A stretch of 64,000 bases of DNA from Ichthyophis bannanicus (GCA_033557465.1 CM066047.1:4340001-4404000); one strand, 5' to 3'. Shown: positions 19,390-31,740, numbered from the stretch's first letter. Notes: generated by a model not told the origin, from the sequence alone. Translations and numbers: made by a program.

Positions 19390-20060
19390 AAGCGGTACTA
19401 GTCATGTTTGGAATTAGGAAAACTCTAGAATAGAGTCCCTGTTTCTATGGGTAAAGACGAACTTCCACTATCCCATTGCTGTAAAGCAGTTTCATGATTT
19501 CATTTTGTAGCATCTCTTGCTGGTCTAGAGGGTATAGCAGGTGTTAGCAAGAGTTGATTTTGGATTGGCAACGTCAGGAAATTTATTTTGTAGCCCTGAG
19601 CAATAATGGATAGGACCCAGCTACCTGTGGTGATCTCTTCCCAAGCCATCCTGAATTGGTGGATATGACTCCCTATTGGAGGACCATCAAAAACTATGAT
19701 TCATCTTCATCGAGGAAGATGCTGTAGCAGGTTGTGTTCCCAGGGACATTGACAATAGTTCTATGGTAGTTGTGAGGGACACTGCAGTATGGGTTGGAGT
19801 AGAGTTGGTACCTTTTTTTGGGGCAGAATCACTGGAAATAATGATGCAGCTTTGGTAGGGCAGCTGGGATCTTCAGTAAGCAGAGGAAGATGAAGAAGAT
19901 TGAGACATTACGGCAAGCTCTTTGACTGCCAAATTATTTTTTGAAATGGATAACTCTCTCTCTTACCTTTTGTGGTACCGAAAGCACCCCTGAATAGATG
20001 GAATGGGAAAATAGCGAGCACTTTACCTTTAAAAGTAAGAGCAAGCCAGGTTCCCATGGC
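19390..20060 (-). pseudogene. relic of a DIRS-type reverse transcriptase start
   Basis: Read in the proper minus-strand frames, short segments line up with the D1 RT N-terminus in order: VLSIIAQGYKINF (D1 has LSIIREGYKLHF), LDQQEMLQNEIMKLL, GIVEV, and after a stop GLYSRVFLIP (D1 has GFYSPYFLIP). Everything else is missing and stops are frequent. It is therefore an old fragment of a DIRS or closely related element, distinct from D1-D3. Its edges are approximate; the part beyond 19930 is only weakly supported. Confidence 0.6.
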
Positions 20061-20161
20061 AACAGGAAGCTTTCAGCCAGAACGGAGCTCAGCCATAGCC
20101 ATGACGTAAGAGCTGAAGGCAGCTCTAATGATTTGCACCTGAGTAACCAGAGGGGTGTGGC

Positions 20162-20804
20162 TGTGTAGCAGCAGATAAGCATGCAATAAATAAATCCAGG
20201 AGTCTTTTCAAGGATCCAAGCCAGTTTAATGTGCACATGGCTCAAGCAATAAGCAATTTCAAAATGGCTGAGCAATGGCTTCTAGTAAAACAACAACTTT
20301 TATAGCTTTCTTGTCCATTCTAAGCATAGGCAAACTTTTCATTGGTCCCAGTACCCCTCTCACCCATCTATTGGTCCCGGTACTGATATGGCTACCCAAT
20401 AGGGACTCTGGTCTGGGCCCAGCACCTGGTTGCCCCCCTTCTAGTCCCAATTACAATGGTCAGTGTCTCCAACTTGTTACTTCTCTCCTCCTCCAAGGTC
20501 GCTGAGCTTGTTAAAACATATGGGAAGCAGGGCACTGTAACCTTGCTTTTTGCAGAGTTAATTAATTCCATAGAAGCTGTGCTCTCTTATCAGTACCAAT
20601 TAGAGCTGTTTTCTGTCATTTATAAGTTTCGTTTCTGCTTAGCTATGTTCAGTTAAACTGAGTTAAGTTTCAATTCTATGGTGTCATCATTCAGGGGGGT
20701 TTTCATTCCTCTGGGCCTAACTACAGGCTTCAGTTACAGGTCAAGCTGCTCAGGCCTGTCTGCTTAGTTCAATTAGCATGGATCATAGGCCGTCGCCTAC
20801 CACA
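20162..20804 (-). repeat. ERV 3' LTR
   Basis: About 643 bases with short imperfect inverted ends (TGTGGTAG and CTGCTACACA). A TATA-like box lies on the minus strand at 20297-20305 (CTATAAAAG). Its left edge sits at TGTGTAGCAGC. The exact edge could differ by two bases because TG occurs twice. Confidence 0.8.
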
Positions 20805-20815
20805 TTCCCCCCTTT
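20805..20815 (-). promoter_or_regulatory. ERV polypurine tract
   Basis: AAAGGGGGGAA on the minus strand, directly upstream of the LTR TG. This is the standard primer site for plus-strand DNA synthesis and fixes the LTR start. Confidence 0.8.
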
Positions 20816-20905
20816 GATTATTCTCACCCGCATGTTAATAAGGTGTGAGAATCAAATCACATAATACTAGGTAAAGGTATCACTCTGTGGTATAGGGTAG
20901 TAAGT

Positions 20906-21616
20906 TCACATAGCTAGCATCTTTGTAGCTGTCTTACGCTCTACAGTGTTATTAATAACTGAAGTTATCATTTGCAAGCAAAATGGCAAGAAACAAGGGA
21001 GCAACAGGCAGATAGTCAAAGTCCATAGTTTGGCAAGAGTGGGAAAAAGAACTAAAGGATTAGAAGGTTCAGTTGCATCTTTTGTTGTGCTGTCGTAAAG
21101 CTTCTGATTTAGACAGACCAGCTGTCCATCCTTCGTAGTAGATTGTGGTCCAGTCCGAACAAAACACAAACTGTCAACAATGGGGTGGGCCAATACCCAC
21201 TCACTAGTAGTATTATGTAAATCAGTCTGATTGTATAGGATAGAATAGTTCAGTTCTTGCGTCTCCCAGGGCCACTGATCTCCCATCTTAGTTCCTCCAC
21301 AATAGAAACAGTCAGAAGTGTGGAGACTAGATGCTATTGCTCCAGTAAGTTCAAGAAACAAGTTCTGGTGGTGGTATGAGGAATTGCAACGGTGGCTTGC
21401 ATAGCCTTGTAGAAAGTCAAGATCTAGAACAACTTTTGGATTGGAGAGTATACCAATGCAAGTATAGGGAGAATGATAAATCAAGGTCTGAGTGACCTTC
21501 GGTCCAGTTCATGTTGTACTTATACAGGCTGCCCAGGGAGATAAGGCAAAAGTCATTTCAAAGCACTCCAAGGCTGCTGCCAAAATAAAGCAATAATAAT
21601 AATTCATAATGGGCAT
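20906..21616 (-). pseudogene. ERV env remnant with internal deletion
   Basis: From ATG 21616 there is a hydrophobic signal-like segment (NYYYCFILAAALE), then an in-frame TGA at codon 36, then 192 open codons. A surface-subunit motif CFYCGG ... WPW and several N-x-S/T sites are visible, followed directly by a hydrophobic anchor (TICLLLPCFLPFCL). At about 236 codons it is far shorter than a normal env of around 550-650. No fusion peptide or CKS-like region is apparent. It is therefore an internally deleted relic, not a working envelope. Confidence 0.72.
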
Positions 21617-22013
21617 AGTCTCTGGAAAATTGGTGGAACTGTCGACTTCCACAACAGATAACAAATGTAGGGTTGATTGTAGATCCTCAAGCTTCTGCCG
21701 TACGTAGACCTACCAGCTTTTTGGCAGGAGTAGGGCTGTAGATTCCAAAGTATCACTGTCCTCTGGGATGTCTCAATTTCTTAAAATATCATAGCATAGT
21801 CTCTTAGGCTATTATTGCTTCCTTAGAGCAGTTCACTCTTTAGGAGATCAAAACAGTCTTTTCAGAGTATTTAAACACAGTCTCTTAGAAGATTCAATTT
21901 CTTAACACAACACAGTCTCTTTCTGATGATTGCAGGTTTTTTCAGATGCGAGGCTTACCTTCAGATAAACAAACAGTCTTGAAATAGTGCAGTTTCTGAG
22001 GGACCAATAAGTC

Positions 22014-22327
22014 TTAGGGCCGTGGTTGTTGTCGTAGGGTGAGGTGCAATGGAGTCTCAGGATGCTGTACAGTAGTCCAGTGATCAGGTTCAAGAGCAGC
22101 TGCTGGCTTCACTTGATTATGATGGGTCCAAGGTTCAAATTCTGCGACTTTTACTGCAGTTGGAGTTGTTGACAGGATGACGACATAGGGTCCTCTCCAA
22201 TGCAGGGCTAACAGTATCTTTCTCCACTCTTTGATCCACACCGAGACTCCAGGCTTGAAAGGATGCAGGGGTGCAGGCAAATTGATGAGTAATCGATTTT
22301 GTACCCAGGTATGAAGACTTCTGCAAA
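22014..22327 (-). pseudogene. ERV integrase C-terminus (GPY/F domain)
   Basis: About 88-100 codons with HPFKPGVSVWIKEW, HWRGPYVVILSTTPTAVKV and WTHHNQVKPA. This is the SH3-like end of gammaretroviral integrase. The catalytic core and everything upstream are missing. It establishes that the remnant is class I. The gap 21617-22013 to env is non-coding and decayed. Confidence 0.88.
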
Positions 22328-22350
22328 ACAGAACTTAAAACCAATAGTTC

Positions 22351-23190
22351 ATGTCTAATAATTTCAGATCCTATCTGTCTCAGCTGCAGGAGGAAGCCGT
22401 TTTAAACCGGTTTCAGAGTCAGTCTTACAGGAGAAGAAGGGGAAGGAGGAGTACCAGCACAGGAACAAGAAGGAGATCAGGCACAGCCAGGAGTGGGAGA
22501 AGCCACACCGGCAGGAACACAGCCAAGAGAAAGAGAACTGTGGAACAGAAGGCAGAGAGAAGCCTCTGCAATTGTCCAAGCCACTTCAACAAGGAAGGCA
22601 CTCAGAAAGGCAGCAACCAGGGAAACCTTGGAACCCAGCTCCAGGCAAGAGGGATACTGGAGGGTCCATTCCCTATACCTTTAAAGCAAAACCAGAGCCT
22701 CTGTGGAAGCTACCCGAGGACAAGGTCAAGCAGTTTGCCTGCACAAGGGGAGAAAGCTCTGAGCACAGACAAGGCATTGCTAATAAAGAAGGTACGTCAG
22801 AATTACTTCCTAGCCAGAGACTTGTTGACAGATATTGTGCAACAATTGAAAGCTAGTGCTAATAAGTGCCGAGATAGCACGGCTGTAAAAGTGACTCCTA
22901 ACAGAAACACTTTCAGTAAATGGTTTGAAGCTGATATAAAAGCCATAGGGAAGAGCTTACGTAATAACCAATTTCCTACACTAGAGAAGGTCACGGCTAA
23001 TGAGAGGGGAAACTTTCTAGAGCAGCTGCAAGAGGTTATCCAAGGTTTGCAGTGCAAAGGTTCCCCTAAGCAGAGCTGTGATGAAGAGAGTGAGGATATG
23101 ATTATCGACGTAGCCAATATTCCTGAAACACCTGAATGCTATGAGATGGACTGTTCTCTGTGTAACATTGATCACTTAGATTTACGTTAA
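22351..23190 (+). CDS. unrecognised 279-codon ORF with arginine-rich N-terminus
   Basis: ATG 22351 to TAA 23190. Residues about 26-70 are Arg/Ser/Thr/Gly-rich (YRRRRGRRS and onward). Residues about 150-235 look like an alpha-helical, Lys-rich domain (LLTDIVQQLKASANK, FLEQLQEVIQGL). The tail is acidic with CSLCNIDHLD at the end. I do not recognise a family. CTAATAATTTCAG at 22355-22367 resembles a branch point plus 3' splice site, so this could be a terminal exon and the ATG spurious. A poly(A) signal follows. It lies head to head with the ERV integrase end on the other strand. It may be a host exon, an unknown element's gene, or a long chance frame; its length argues mildly against chance. 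Confidence 0.45.
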   Translation: MSNNFRSYLSQLQEEAVLNRFQSQSYRRRRGRRSTSTGTRRRSGTARSGRSHTGRNTAKRKRTVEQKAERSLCNCPSHFNKEGTQKGSNQGNLGTQLQARGILEGPFPIPLKQNQSLCGSYPRTRSSSLPAQGEKALSTDKALLIKKVRQNYFLARDLLTDIVQQLKASANKCRDSTAVKVTPNRNTFSKWFEADIKAIGKSLRNNQFPTLEKVTANERGNFLEQLQEVIQGLQCKGSPKQSCDEESEDMIIDVANIPETPECYEMDCSLCNIDHLDLR

Positions 23191-23599
23191 ACATGCTTTG
23201 TAGGAGAAGAATACAAAGTTGTTTTGGCTGTTTAAGTTGCTGTGAAGAAACAGTTTTTGTACTTTATTTCTAGTTTTCATTTGCTCGTTTCCTATTATTT
23301 TGGAAAGAAATTCTTTGCTTTGCCCAAGCCTGTTGAACCCTTGTGAAAGGAAAAACCCCTAAATAAATTTATCTGTTCAAAAGACTCTCGTGCCACAACA
23401 CATTTTGTTGAAGAGTGAAACTTAAAAACTACAAGTCCCAGCAACCCTTGCTGCTACATAGTAAAAAGACACTTGGAAACAAGATTGCAGTCACCCTTGC
23501 TATAGAGCCATAGGCCCTAGGCAGGGGAAGCGTGACACACTGCACCAAAGAGACTGTCACTAAGGCTGGGATAGAGGAAAGAGAGCAGGGGGGTGGAAG
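23191..23599 (+). other. possible 3' UTR of the preceding ORF
   Basis: AT-rich trailer after the stop, with AATAAA at 23362-23367 about 170 bases downstream. No repeat signature is recognised. The right part (23400-23599) is unassigned. Confidence 0.3.
23362..23367 (+). terminator. candidate poly(A) signal
   Basis: AATAAA, followed after about 25 bases by CTCTCGTGCC and a T/G-containing stretch. It is suitably placed to end a transcript carrying the 22351-23190 ORF. Confidence 0.35.
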
Positions 23600-24090
23600 A
23601 TGCTAAAATAAAGACTGGGTGATGGTGGGGGGCTAAAGCAAGACTGGGTGATGAGAGGGTTGGAGGGAGAGTAAGACTGAGCGATGAGAAGGTTGGGGGA
23701 ATAGAGCAAGACGGTGATGAGAGGGTTGGAGGGAGGGTAAGGCTGGGTGATGAGAGGGTTGGAGGACAGAGCAAGACTGGGTGATGAGAGGGTTGGAGGG
23801 AGAGTAAGACTGGGTGATGACAGGGTTGCAGGGAGAGTAAGGCTGGGTGATGACAGGGTTGGAGGAAGAGTAAGGCTGAGTGATGACAGGGTTGGAGGAT
23901 AGAGCAAGACTGGGTGATGAGAGGGTTGGAGGGAGAGTAAGACTTGGTGATGAAAGGGTTGGAGGGAAAGTAAGACTGGGTGATGACAGGGTTGGAGGGA
24001 GAGTAAGATTGGGTGATGACAAGGTTGGAGGAAGAGTAAGGCTGGGTGATGATGGAATGCAGGGGGGCGGGGAAAGAGTGAGGCTGAGTT
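23600..24090. repeat. 33-bp minisatellite
   Basis: About 14-15 copies of a 33-base unit, GACTGGGTGATGAGAGGG then TTGGAGGGAGAGTAA, with single-base variants (GAGAGG/GACAGG, AGAGCAA/AGAGTAA). Because 33 is a multiple of three, three frames stay open (248, 193 and 129 codons on the minus strand; 83 on the plus strand). These are repeat artefacts. Confidence 0.93.
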
Positions 24091-24699
24091 ATGATGGGAT
24101 GCTGAGACTGCTGATTGTGTATGTCTACTAGTGGCCTGCAAGGTGCATTGCCTGATTTACTAAGCTTTCTTTTCCCTTGGCACAAAAGAACATTATTAAA
24201 ATGAAGCCCTAAAAGACCTACAGTATACATCAGAAGAGAGATTCCTTCCCCCCCCCCCCCCAAACTTCAGTGAAGACAAAATGGGAGGGATAGAGAGATC
24301 TCAGCTACTGGCTCCTAAATCCAACGAAAACTTGTCAAGGCTCATCTTCTGTCTTCTGGTGTAGCAGTCAAACAGCAAACCCCGCAAACTCTGCCTTATC
24401 CTGAATTTATTGCGCCAGTGGCTCAATCACAGATCAAACAACATAGGTGAGAGGGTGCAACCCTGCATCCAAAAAAAATGCCATACACTGACCATGCACA
24501 TTCTGATTTTTGTGTGTATTTGTATTATTTCATATGTTTTTATGTAATCTGCATAGGAATTTTGATATGAGGGCTAGAAATATGATTGCATAAAATAAAT
24601 TAAACTTCAAAAACTGCACATAATCCACAAACTGTTTATAAAGATCAAAACTTTTAAGAACAGAAAGCTTTGTCCACTTCAGAAATCCTCTGCTGCTTA
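24091..24699. other. unassigned stretch
   Basis: A run of 15 C is at 24246-24261. The 24350-24470 part vaguely resembles antisense LINE RT text but is too decayed to assign. No ORF is supported. Confidence 0.3.
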
Positions 24700-26105
<1,406 letters not shown>

Positions 26106-26240
26106 ATATTACATGAATGGTTAGTTTTTCAAGATGTGCTGGGAGATTCTTCTTGCTGTGAGTAGGATCAGATATCTGCTTTTTTGTTCCTACCTCAGGT
26201 GGTGTAGAAATAATAATTTTCCTTTTATCATGAGTGTACT

Positions 26241-28020
26241 GATTTCTAGATATGCCATACTGGGTCAGACCAACTTCCATCAAGCCAAGTATCCTGTTTC
26301 CAACAGTGGCCTATCCAGGTCACAAGTACCTGTCAGATTCCCAAAAAGGTACACAGATTTCATGTTGCCTATTCCAGGGTAAGCAGTGGATTTCCCCGGT
26401 CCTCTTTAATAATGGTTTAGACTTTTCCTTCAGGCAATGGTCCAAAGCTGATTTTTTTTCTCAATAACCCTACCTACACTATCAGCTTTTACTACATCCT
26501 CTGGTAATGAATTCCAGAGTTTGATTATGCATTAAGTGAAAAAAATATTTTCTCCTATTAGTCCTAAATGGGCTACATTGTAGTTTCATTGTGTGTTCCC
26601 AAGTCTTTCTACTATTAGAAAGCATAAGCAACCTATCTATACTTACCAGTTCCATCCATTCATTATTTTATAGACCTCTATTATATCTCCCCTCAGCCAT
26701 CTTTTTTCCAAGTTGAAGAGCCCTAACCTTTTAAGGGGAGTGGAGAAGTAGCCTAGTACCCAGAAGATCAAGGGTTCAATTCCCACTGACACTCCTTGTG
26801 ACTTTGGGCAAGTCACTAATACCCTCCATTGCCTCAGAAGAAAAGGCTGGCAATCTACTTCCAGTGATACATTGCTAGCTGGGTCACTATGAGTCAACAT
26901 TGACTTGATGGCACTAAAAAAAACAAAAAAAAAACCCCTTTTAAGCCTTTCCTCGTGGGGTATCCCTTACATCCTCTTTACCATTGTGGTGGTTCTTCTA
27001 TCTTCTCTAACTCTGCTATAACCTTTTTTAGATACAGCAACCAGAATTGCATATATATTCAAGGTGCAGTCGGACCATGGAATGATACAGAGGCATTATA
27101 ATATCCTTTGTTTTATTCTCCATTCCTTTCTTTATGATTCCTAGCATTCTATTTGCTTTCTTGGCCGCCGCTGCACACTGCGCAGAGGGTTTTAACATGT
27201 TATCCACGATGACACCTAAATCTTTTTCCTGGGTGGTGCTTCCTAATGTAGAACCTTGCATCATGTAACCATAGTTTGGGTTTTTCTTCCCTAAGTGCAG
27301 AACTTTTCACTTATCGACATTAAATTTCATCTGCCCTTTGTACATTCAGTCTTCCAGTTTATCAAGGTCCTCCTGCAATTTTTCATAAACCTCTTATGTT
27401 TTTAACCATTTTGAATAATTTTGTCTCATCTGCAAATTTGATCACCTCACTCGTTATTCCCATTTCCAGGTAATTTATGAATACATTAAAAAGCAGCAGA
27501 TGCAGCACAGATCCCTGGGGTACCCCACTATTCACTTTTCATTGACAAAATTGACATTTAGTCCTACTCTCCATTTTCTTTTATGCAGATCCTGATCCAC
27601 AATATTACACTGCTTCCTATCCCATTAATTTTTTATTTTATTTATTTAACACGTTTGATATGCTGCCTTTCATTTAATCAAAGCCGTTTACAATGAACAA
27701 GAGAGTTGACTCAAGTGAATTTGGGCCAGGGGATTACATGAAACTTAGAGTCGGGGGGGGGGGGGGAGGGGGTTACATGTAAATTCATAATTTCACCAAG
27801 AGCCTCTAATGAGGGACCTTGTCAAAGGATTTCTGAAAATGCAGATACACTATATCAACCGGCTAACCTTTATCTTCCTGTTTATTCACACCTTCAAAAA
27901 TATAACAGGTAAGACAAGACCTTCCTTGGCTAAATCCACATTAGTTGTCTCCCATTAAACCATGACTATCTACATGTTTAGTAATTGTATCCTTTATAAT
28001 GGTTTCTACCATTTTTCCAG
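26241..28020 (-). mobile_element. CR1 family 1 LINE, decayed, with insertions
   Basis: Minus strand: 3' UTR (26241-26450), C-terminal RT (26451-27330) and further RT remnants to about 28020. It carries a SINE at 26734-26922 and a block at 27625-27785 with an L2-like tail (TTTATTTATTTAACAC ... CCGTTTACAATG) plus a G run. Conserved text such as GGTGGTGCTTCCTAATGTAG matches the copy at 38640. No frame longer than about 85 codons survives. Confidence 0.83.
26734..26922 (+). repeat. tRNA-headed SINE, second tail type (copy 5)
   Basis: A box region GTAGCCTAGTAC (with a short deletion after it), B box GGTTCAATTCC, core CTTTGGGCAAGTCACTAATACCC, tail GTCAACATTGACTTGATGGC then an A-rich run. It is inserted in the CR1 copy. 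Confidence 0.82.
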
Positions 28021-28025
<5 letters not shown>

Positions 28026-28051
<26 letters not shown>

Positions 28052-28052
28052 A
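28026..28052. repeat. poly(T) run
   Basis: Near-continuous run of about 26 T. It could be the reverse of a poly(A) tail from a minus-strand insertion, but no matching element is evident on its right. Confidence 0.6.
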
Positions 28053-29002
28053 ACTACAATCATTTCAGATGGAGTGGGAGTGTCAGGACAGTCCCGATGT
28101 GCTGCACCGAGAGCTCGATCCTTCCCCTGACAAAAGGAAAGTTCTTGCTGCTGCTTTCATATTCATAAGGGAGATGAGAGGCCCCAGGCAAACCTCCCTC
28201 TCCGAGACCTGCAGCGGCATCGCAGCGCACCACAGGGCTGCTTGTTTCCACCCCCTCAGATCACCCAATGCCGACTTCCTGTTTTAAGGTAAAGTGACTT
28301 GGGGTTGTTTGTGACCATTGCCACAGATCCCAGAGGGGTGGCAGTGGACCACCCCCTGGACCACTGGTGCTCTAGGCAGCCACCTAGTTTGCCTAATGGT
28401 CTGTTGGCCCTGCCTAAGGGGCATGTTGGGATCCCCTGCTGGAGCACGTACTGGGGCCAGTTGGGTCCTTGGAGAAGCAGCCATTGGAATCACCAACACT
28501 CTCCATTTGCCAGAGAACTGCGTCAGTGACAGGCAAGCCAAATCAGGTTTAAAACAAAACCTCTTTTTTGCAGCACTCTCTCCCTCTGTTAAAAGCACCT
28601 CTGGTTCAGTGTGTTACATTACTTGTTTTAACGAGGTGGAGGAAGCGGCAGGCTTGTTTGCACTCTGCTGAAGACAAAAACAGACTGTCTAACCAGCGCA
28701 GTGAAGGCCCAAGAGACTTCTCAAGTTGGGGGAGGGACTCTGGTCACTCAGGCAATGTTGAAGATATCATCAGAAAGTGTGGACGCATTCCATGTCCTGA
28801 TCGTCTACGGAGAACTAGAAATTCCTAGCTGGCACCTAAGAGTTTCAAACTCTTTTTGTTGCAGTCATTACTGCAAGCACTGTTGCTGGAGCAGAATTTG
28901 TGGGCAAGGGCAGAATCCGTGCACACTCCTCTAAGCCGGGACTTGAAAGAGAAGCATGTGCAAACTCTGGCCCTGGCCCAGAATTGTACAATAGGTCAGT
29001 GG
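28053..29002. other. unassigned stretch
   Basis: Moderately GC-rich text with overlapping frames of 60-117 codons on both strands and no family resemblance. CTCTAGGCAGCCACCTAGTTTGCC near 28370 looks like a piece of an unknown dispersed repeat. Nothing else can be supported. Confidence 0.3.
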
Positions 29003-31740
29003 TATTTATTTTTATTTAACAAGTTTTCTATACTGCCTTATCATTTAATCAAGGTGGTTTACATTATAAATAAAAAATTATAGAGAACTTGTATTGGAAA
29101 ACACTGTAACTCAAACCATTACAGAGAACATTAATTATAGAACAAGGGGGGGGGGGTAGGGGTCATGCAGGAGGTGCTCAAGAGCACAACTAATGTACAA
29201 TGGGACCTATATATATTTGTTTGTGAAGTGTGGGCATGAGACCAGAGACTGACTAAAGGGTGTCCATTGAAGTGTTCAATGAAAAGGAGGATCTTGAGCT
29301 GTTTCCTAGTCTTTTATGTCCAAGTTGGTCCTTAGTTTCTCTGAAGGGAATTCCAGATAGTGGGAGTGGCAAGCGATAGGGCCCTCTTCGCAGTGGACTT
29401 GTTGGCCTTTGTAAACAAGCTTGGTGTAGGTATGATATTTATGGAGCTATTTCTCTCTGGCCTGTTGATGGGCTTGGTACAGATCAGGTCTTGTAAGATT
29501 CCAGCTGATATGTTGTTTTTAATTTTAAAGATGGTGAGAGCCAATTTGTATTTGGCACGTGAAGTGATTGGTAGCCAATGGAGCTGGTACAGGAAGGGGG
29601 GGGGGGGGTATGTGATAATGTTGAGATGATCCAGTGATGGTGCAGGCGGTAGTGTTTTGGACCAGTTGCAGGGGTCAGATGGTTTGCTTGGGTAATCCTT
29701 GGAAAAGGGGATTGCAATAGTCCAGTGAGGGTGTTATGATGGCCTGACATACTGTACAGAAGTGGTCTTGACTGAGGAGCTTGGGATGTAAGCCATAATA
29801 CCATCTGCATATATGGCGTATTGTATCTTGTATTTATTGAATATGTTCCATATTGGCCGTAAATAGATGTTAAAGAGGAGGGCAGACAATGAGGACCTTT
29901 GAGGAACTCCTTGTGCTGTGTTAGAGCTGAGGTGAGAGGACCAACTTTGACTTCCTGTTGTCTGTCGCTGAGATAGGACTGGAACCATTTGAGTGTAGTG
30001 TTCTGGAGTCCAATCATCATTAGTTGCATCAGTAGGATGTCGTGAGATACTGTATCGAAAGCAGAGGAAATATCAACAAAGACAAACAGAAATACTTTCT
30101 TTATGTTATCTATTCCTTTGAGCAAGTTGTCAAATAGATAGGTGAGAAGTGTATCGACACTGTGATTGGGGCAAAAGCCATGTTGGTGGGGATCCAAAGG
30201 AGCATGCGAGTCAATATGATCCTGGAGCTGTTTTTGAACTATCTTTTTGATTATTTTGGAAAGGAAAGGGAGGCTGGATATTGGATGGTAAGCTGATGGG
30301 TTGTAGCTATGGGATGATGTATTTTTTGGAGTTGGGCAGATAGTAGCTTGCTTGAATACAGGGAGCATGTAACCTTGGGTAAGGGAGGAGCTTATTATCT
30401 TGTGGATGAAATTGCTCAGGTCTTCCTTGGCAGACTTGATCCATGCCACCAGGCAAGAATCTAATGGAGCTGTGCTTGTATTTAGGGTGGTTATGGTGCA
30501 GACTACTTGCTCGATCATGGGAATGTAGAAGACACTCCAGTAGTTTGTAGTATTAGAGCTTGCATTAATGGGAGGTGTGTCAGTTAAGGAGGTGTCTACA
30601 CGTGGTGTCCTCAAGAGGGGTTTGTTCTTGGAAATAAGGAAGTCAGCAAAGGTTTGAGGGTGTATCTTATCTTCTTCCATCAGAGTTGGGTCTTTAGTTA
30701 GAATGCGTACTATGTTGAAGAGTTCTCTGGGCTTATTGCAGGCTTTTAAAATGAAGTTGGTCTTGTATTGTTTGTGTTTGTTAATTAGGTTGTTGTATTC
30801 TTGTTACATTGTTCGGTATTGCTTTAATGTGATTTCAGACCTGTCATGTCACCATCGATGTTCATATTGATGTAGTTTTCTCTTATTGTTATGGAGTACC
30901 ATTGAGCTGGTTTTGGGCTTGTTTGATCTGGGGGTTTTGCTGCAGCACTGATGGTAGTATTCCAGATGTTGATTGCTTCATCCAGATCAGTAATGTCCTG
31001 GGGCAGATGTTGGTGCCCATGAGGAATTTAAAGCATCTTGCAGGGTTGGGTGTTTTCTGGGGTTCTTGTTGAGGGAAAGAGGTGGATCTTGAATAGTATG
31101 GCAGGGTGGTCCAACCATGGTATGGGTGTGACTGTGGGTGCAGTTATGTTGTCTTGATCTATTATGCTTGACAGGGCAAAAATAAGGTCTGGAGTGGAGA
31201 CAGAGCAAGGTGAAGGTCCTGTGAGAATTTGGTTGAATAGAAGGGACTCCATTGCTTTCTGAAACGCTGCTGCTTCTTCTTTGCTGGATGCAGATGTGAG
31301 GTTCAGATCACCTAGTACTATGAGAGGCTTGTGAGGAGAGTTAGCAGAGCATAATGATTCCAGAATGTTGGATGCGTCTTCAGAGGCAGCATTAGGGGCG
31401 CTGTAGCTCAGGCAGATGACTATGTATTTATTTACTGTGCTGATGATGTTACAGCATTCAGAACTTATGGATCTGGAAGTCTTGAGGTTCAAGTCTGTTC
31501 AGGCTAGGATAAGTACCTCCCCCACCTCATTTGTGGGTATAAGGGCAGTTGAACACTGAGAATGTGTAGGGAGTAATTTAGTGCAGGATGACTTGGTCAG
31601 AGCTCTTAAGCCAAGATTCAGTGACACATACACTATCAATATGGTTAGCTCAAACATGATCAATAATGGTATTTATCTTAGGGGGGGGGGGGGAGACAGG
31701 GACTGTATTGGTTAGATTGTGCCTGATGTACGGTTGCATA
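29003..31740 (-). mobile_element. L2-clade LINE, nearly full ORF2, inactive
   Basis: Minus strand. The 3' tail (29003-29080) has TTTATTTAACAAG ... TACTGCC ... GGTGGTTTACA, the L2 tail pattern. RT lies at 30680-29330 and the endonuclease at 31492-31028. Text around 31500-31740 is the start of the endonuclease. A G run interrupts 29595. The order EN-RT-tail is complete but frames are broken. Confidence 0.87.
29330..31492 (-). pseudogene. L2 ORF2 (endonuclease and reverse transcriptase)
   Basis: The endonuclease shows PLIVLGDLNL (metal-binding Asp/Asn) and PWLDHPAIL, where the usual SDH has become LDH. RT shows VDISSAFDTVSHD (first catalytic Asp), GVPQRSSLSALLFN in another frame, and YADG where active enzymes have YADD. 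The catalytic mutation, the lost SDH and several frameshifts make it dead. The C-terminal piece, readable on the minus strand at 29544-29332, preserves the L2 end (ALSLATPTIWNSL). Confidence 0.86.

Larger units (their letters stand above)
20162..22335 (-). mobile_element. endogenous gammaretrovirus-like remnant
   Basis: Minus-strand provirus 3' part: integrase C-terminus, env remnant, polypurine tract and 3' LTR. gag, protease, RT and the 5' LTR are absent; the remnant stops near 22335. The LTR ends are TGTGG ... CTACACA. The polypurine tract AAAGGGGGGAA immediately precedes the LTR. The class is inferred from the integrase GPY/F block and the env motif. Stops and deletions make it non-infectious. 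Confidence 0.85.

Noticed and set aside
23517..24263. 248-, 193- and 129-codon frames on the minus strand
   Set aside because: They are read-through of the 33-bp minisatellite in three phases with no non-repeat domain.
28026..28052. Poly(T) as evidence of a processed pseudogene on the minus strand
   Set aside because: No gene-like sequence follows on the right; it can equally be a microsatellite or a lost insertion tail.
28284..28671. Overlapping frames of 100 or more codons on both strands
   Set aside because: Opposed frames of similar length in GC-moderate DNA with no family signal; probably chance.
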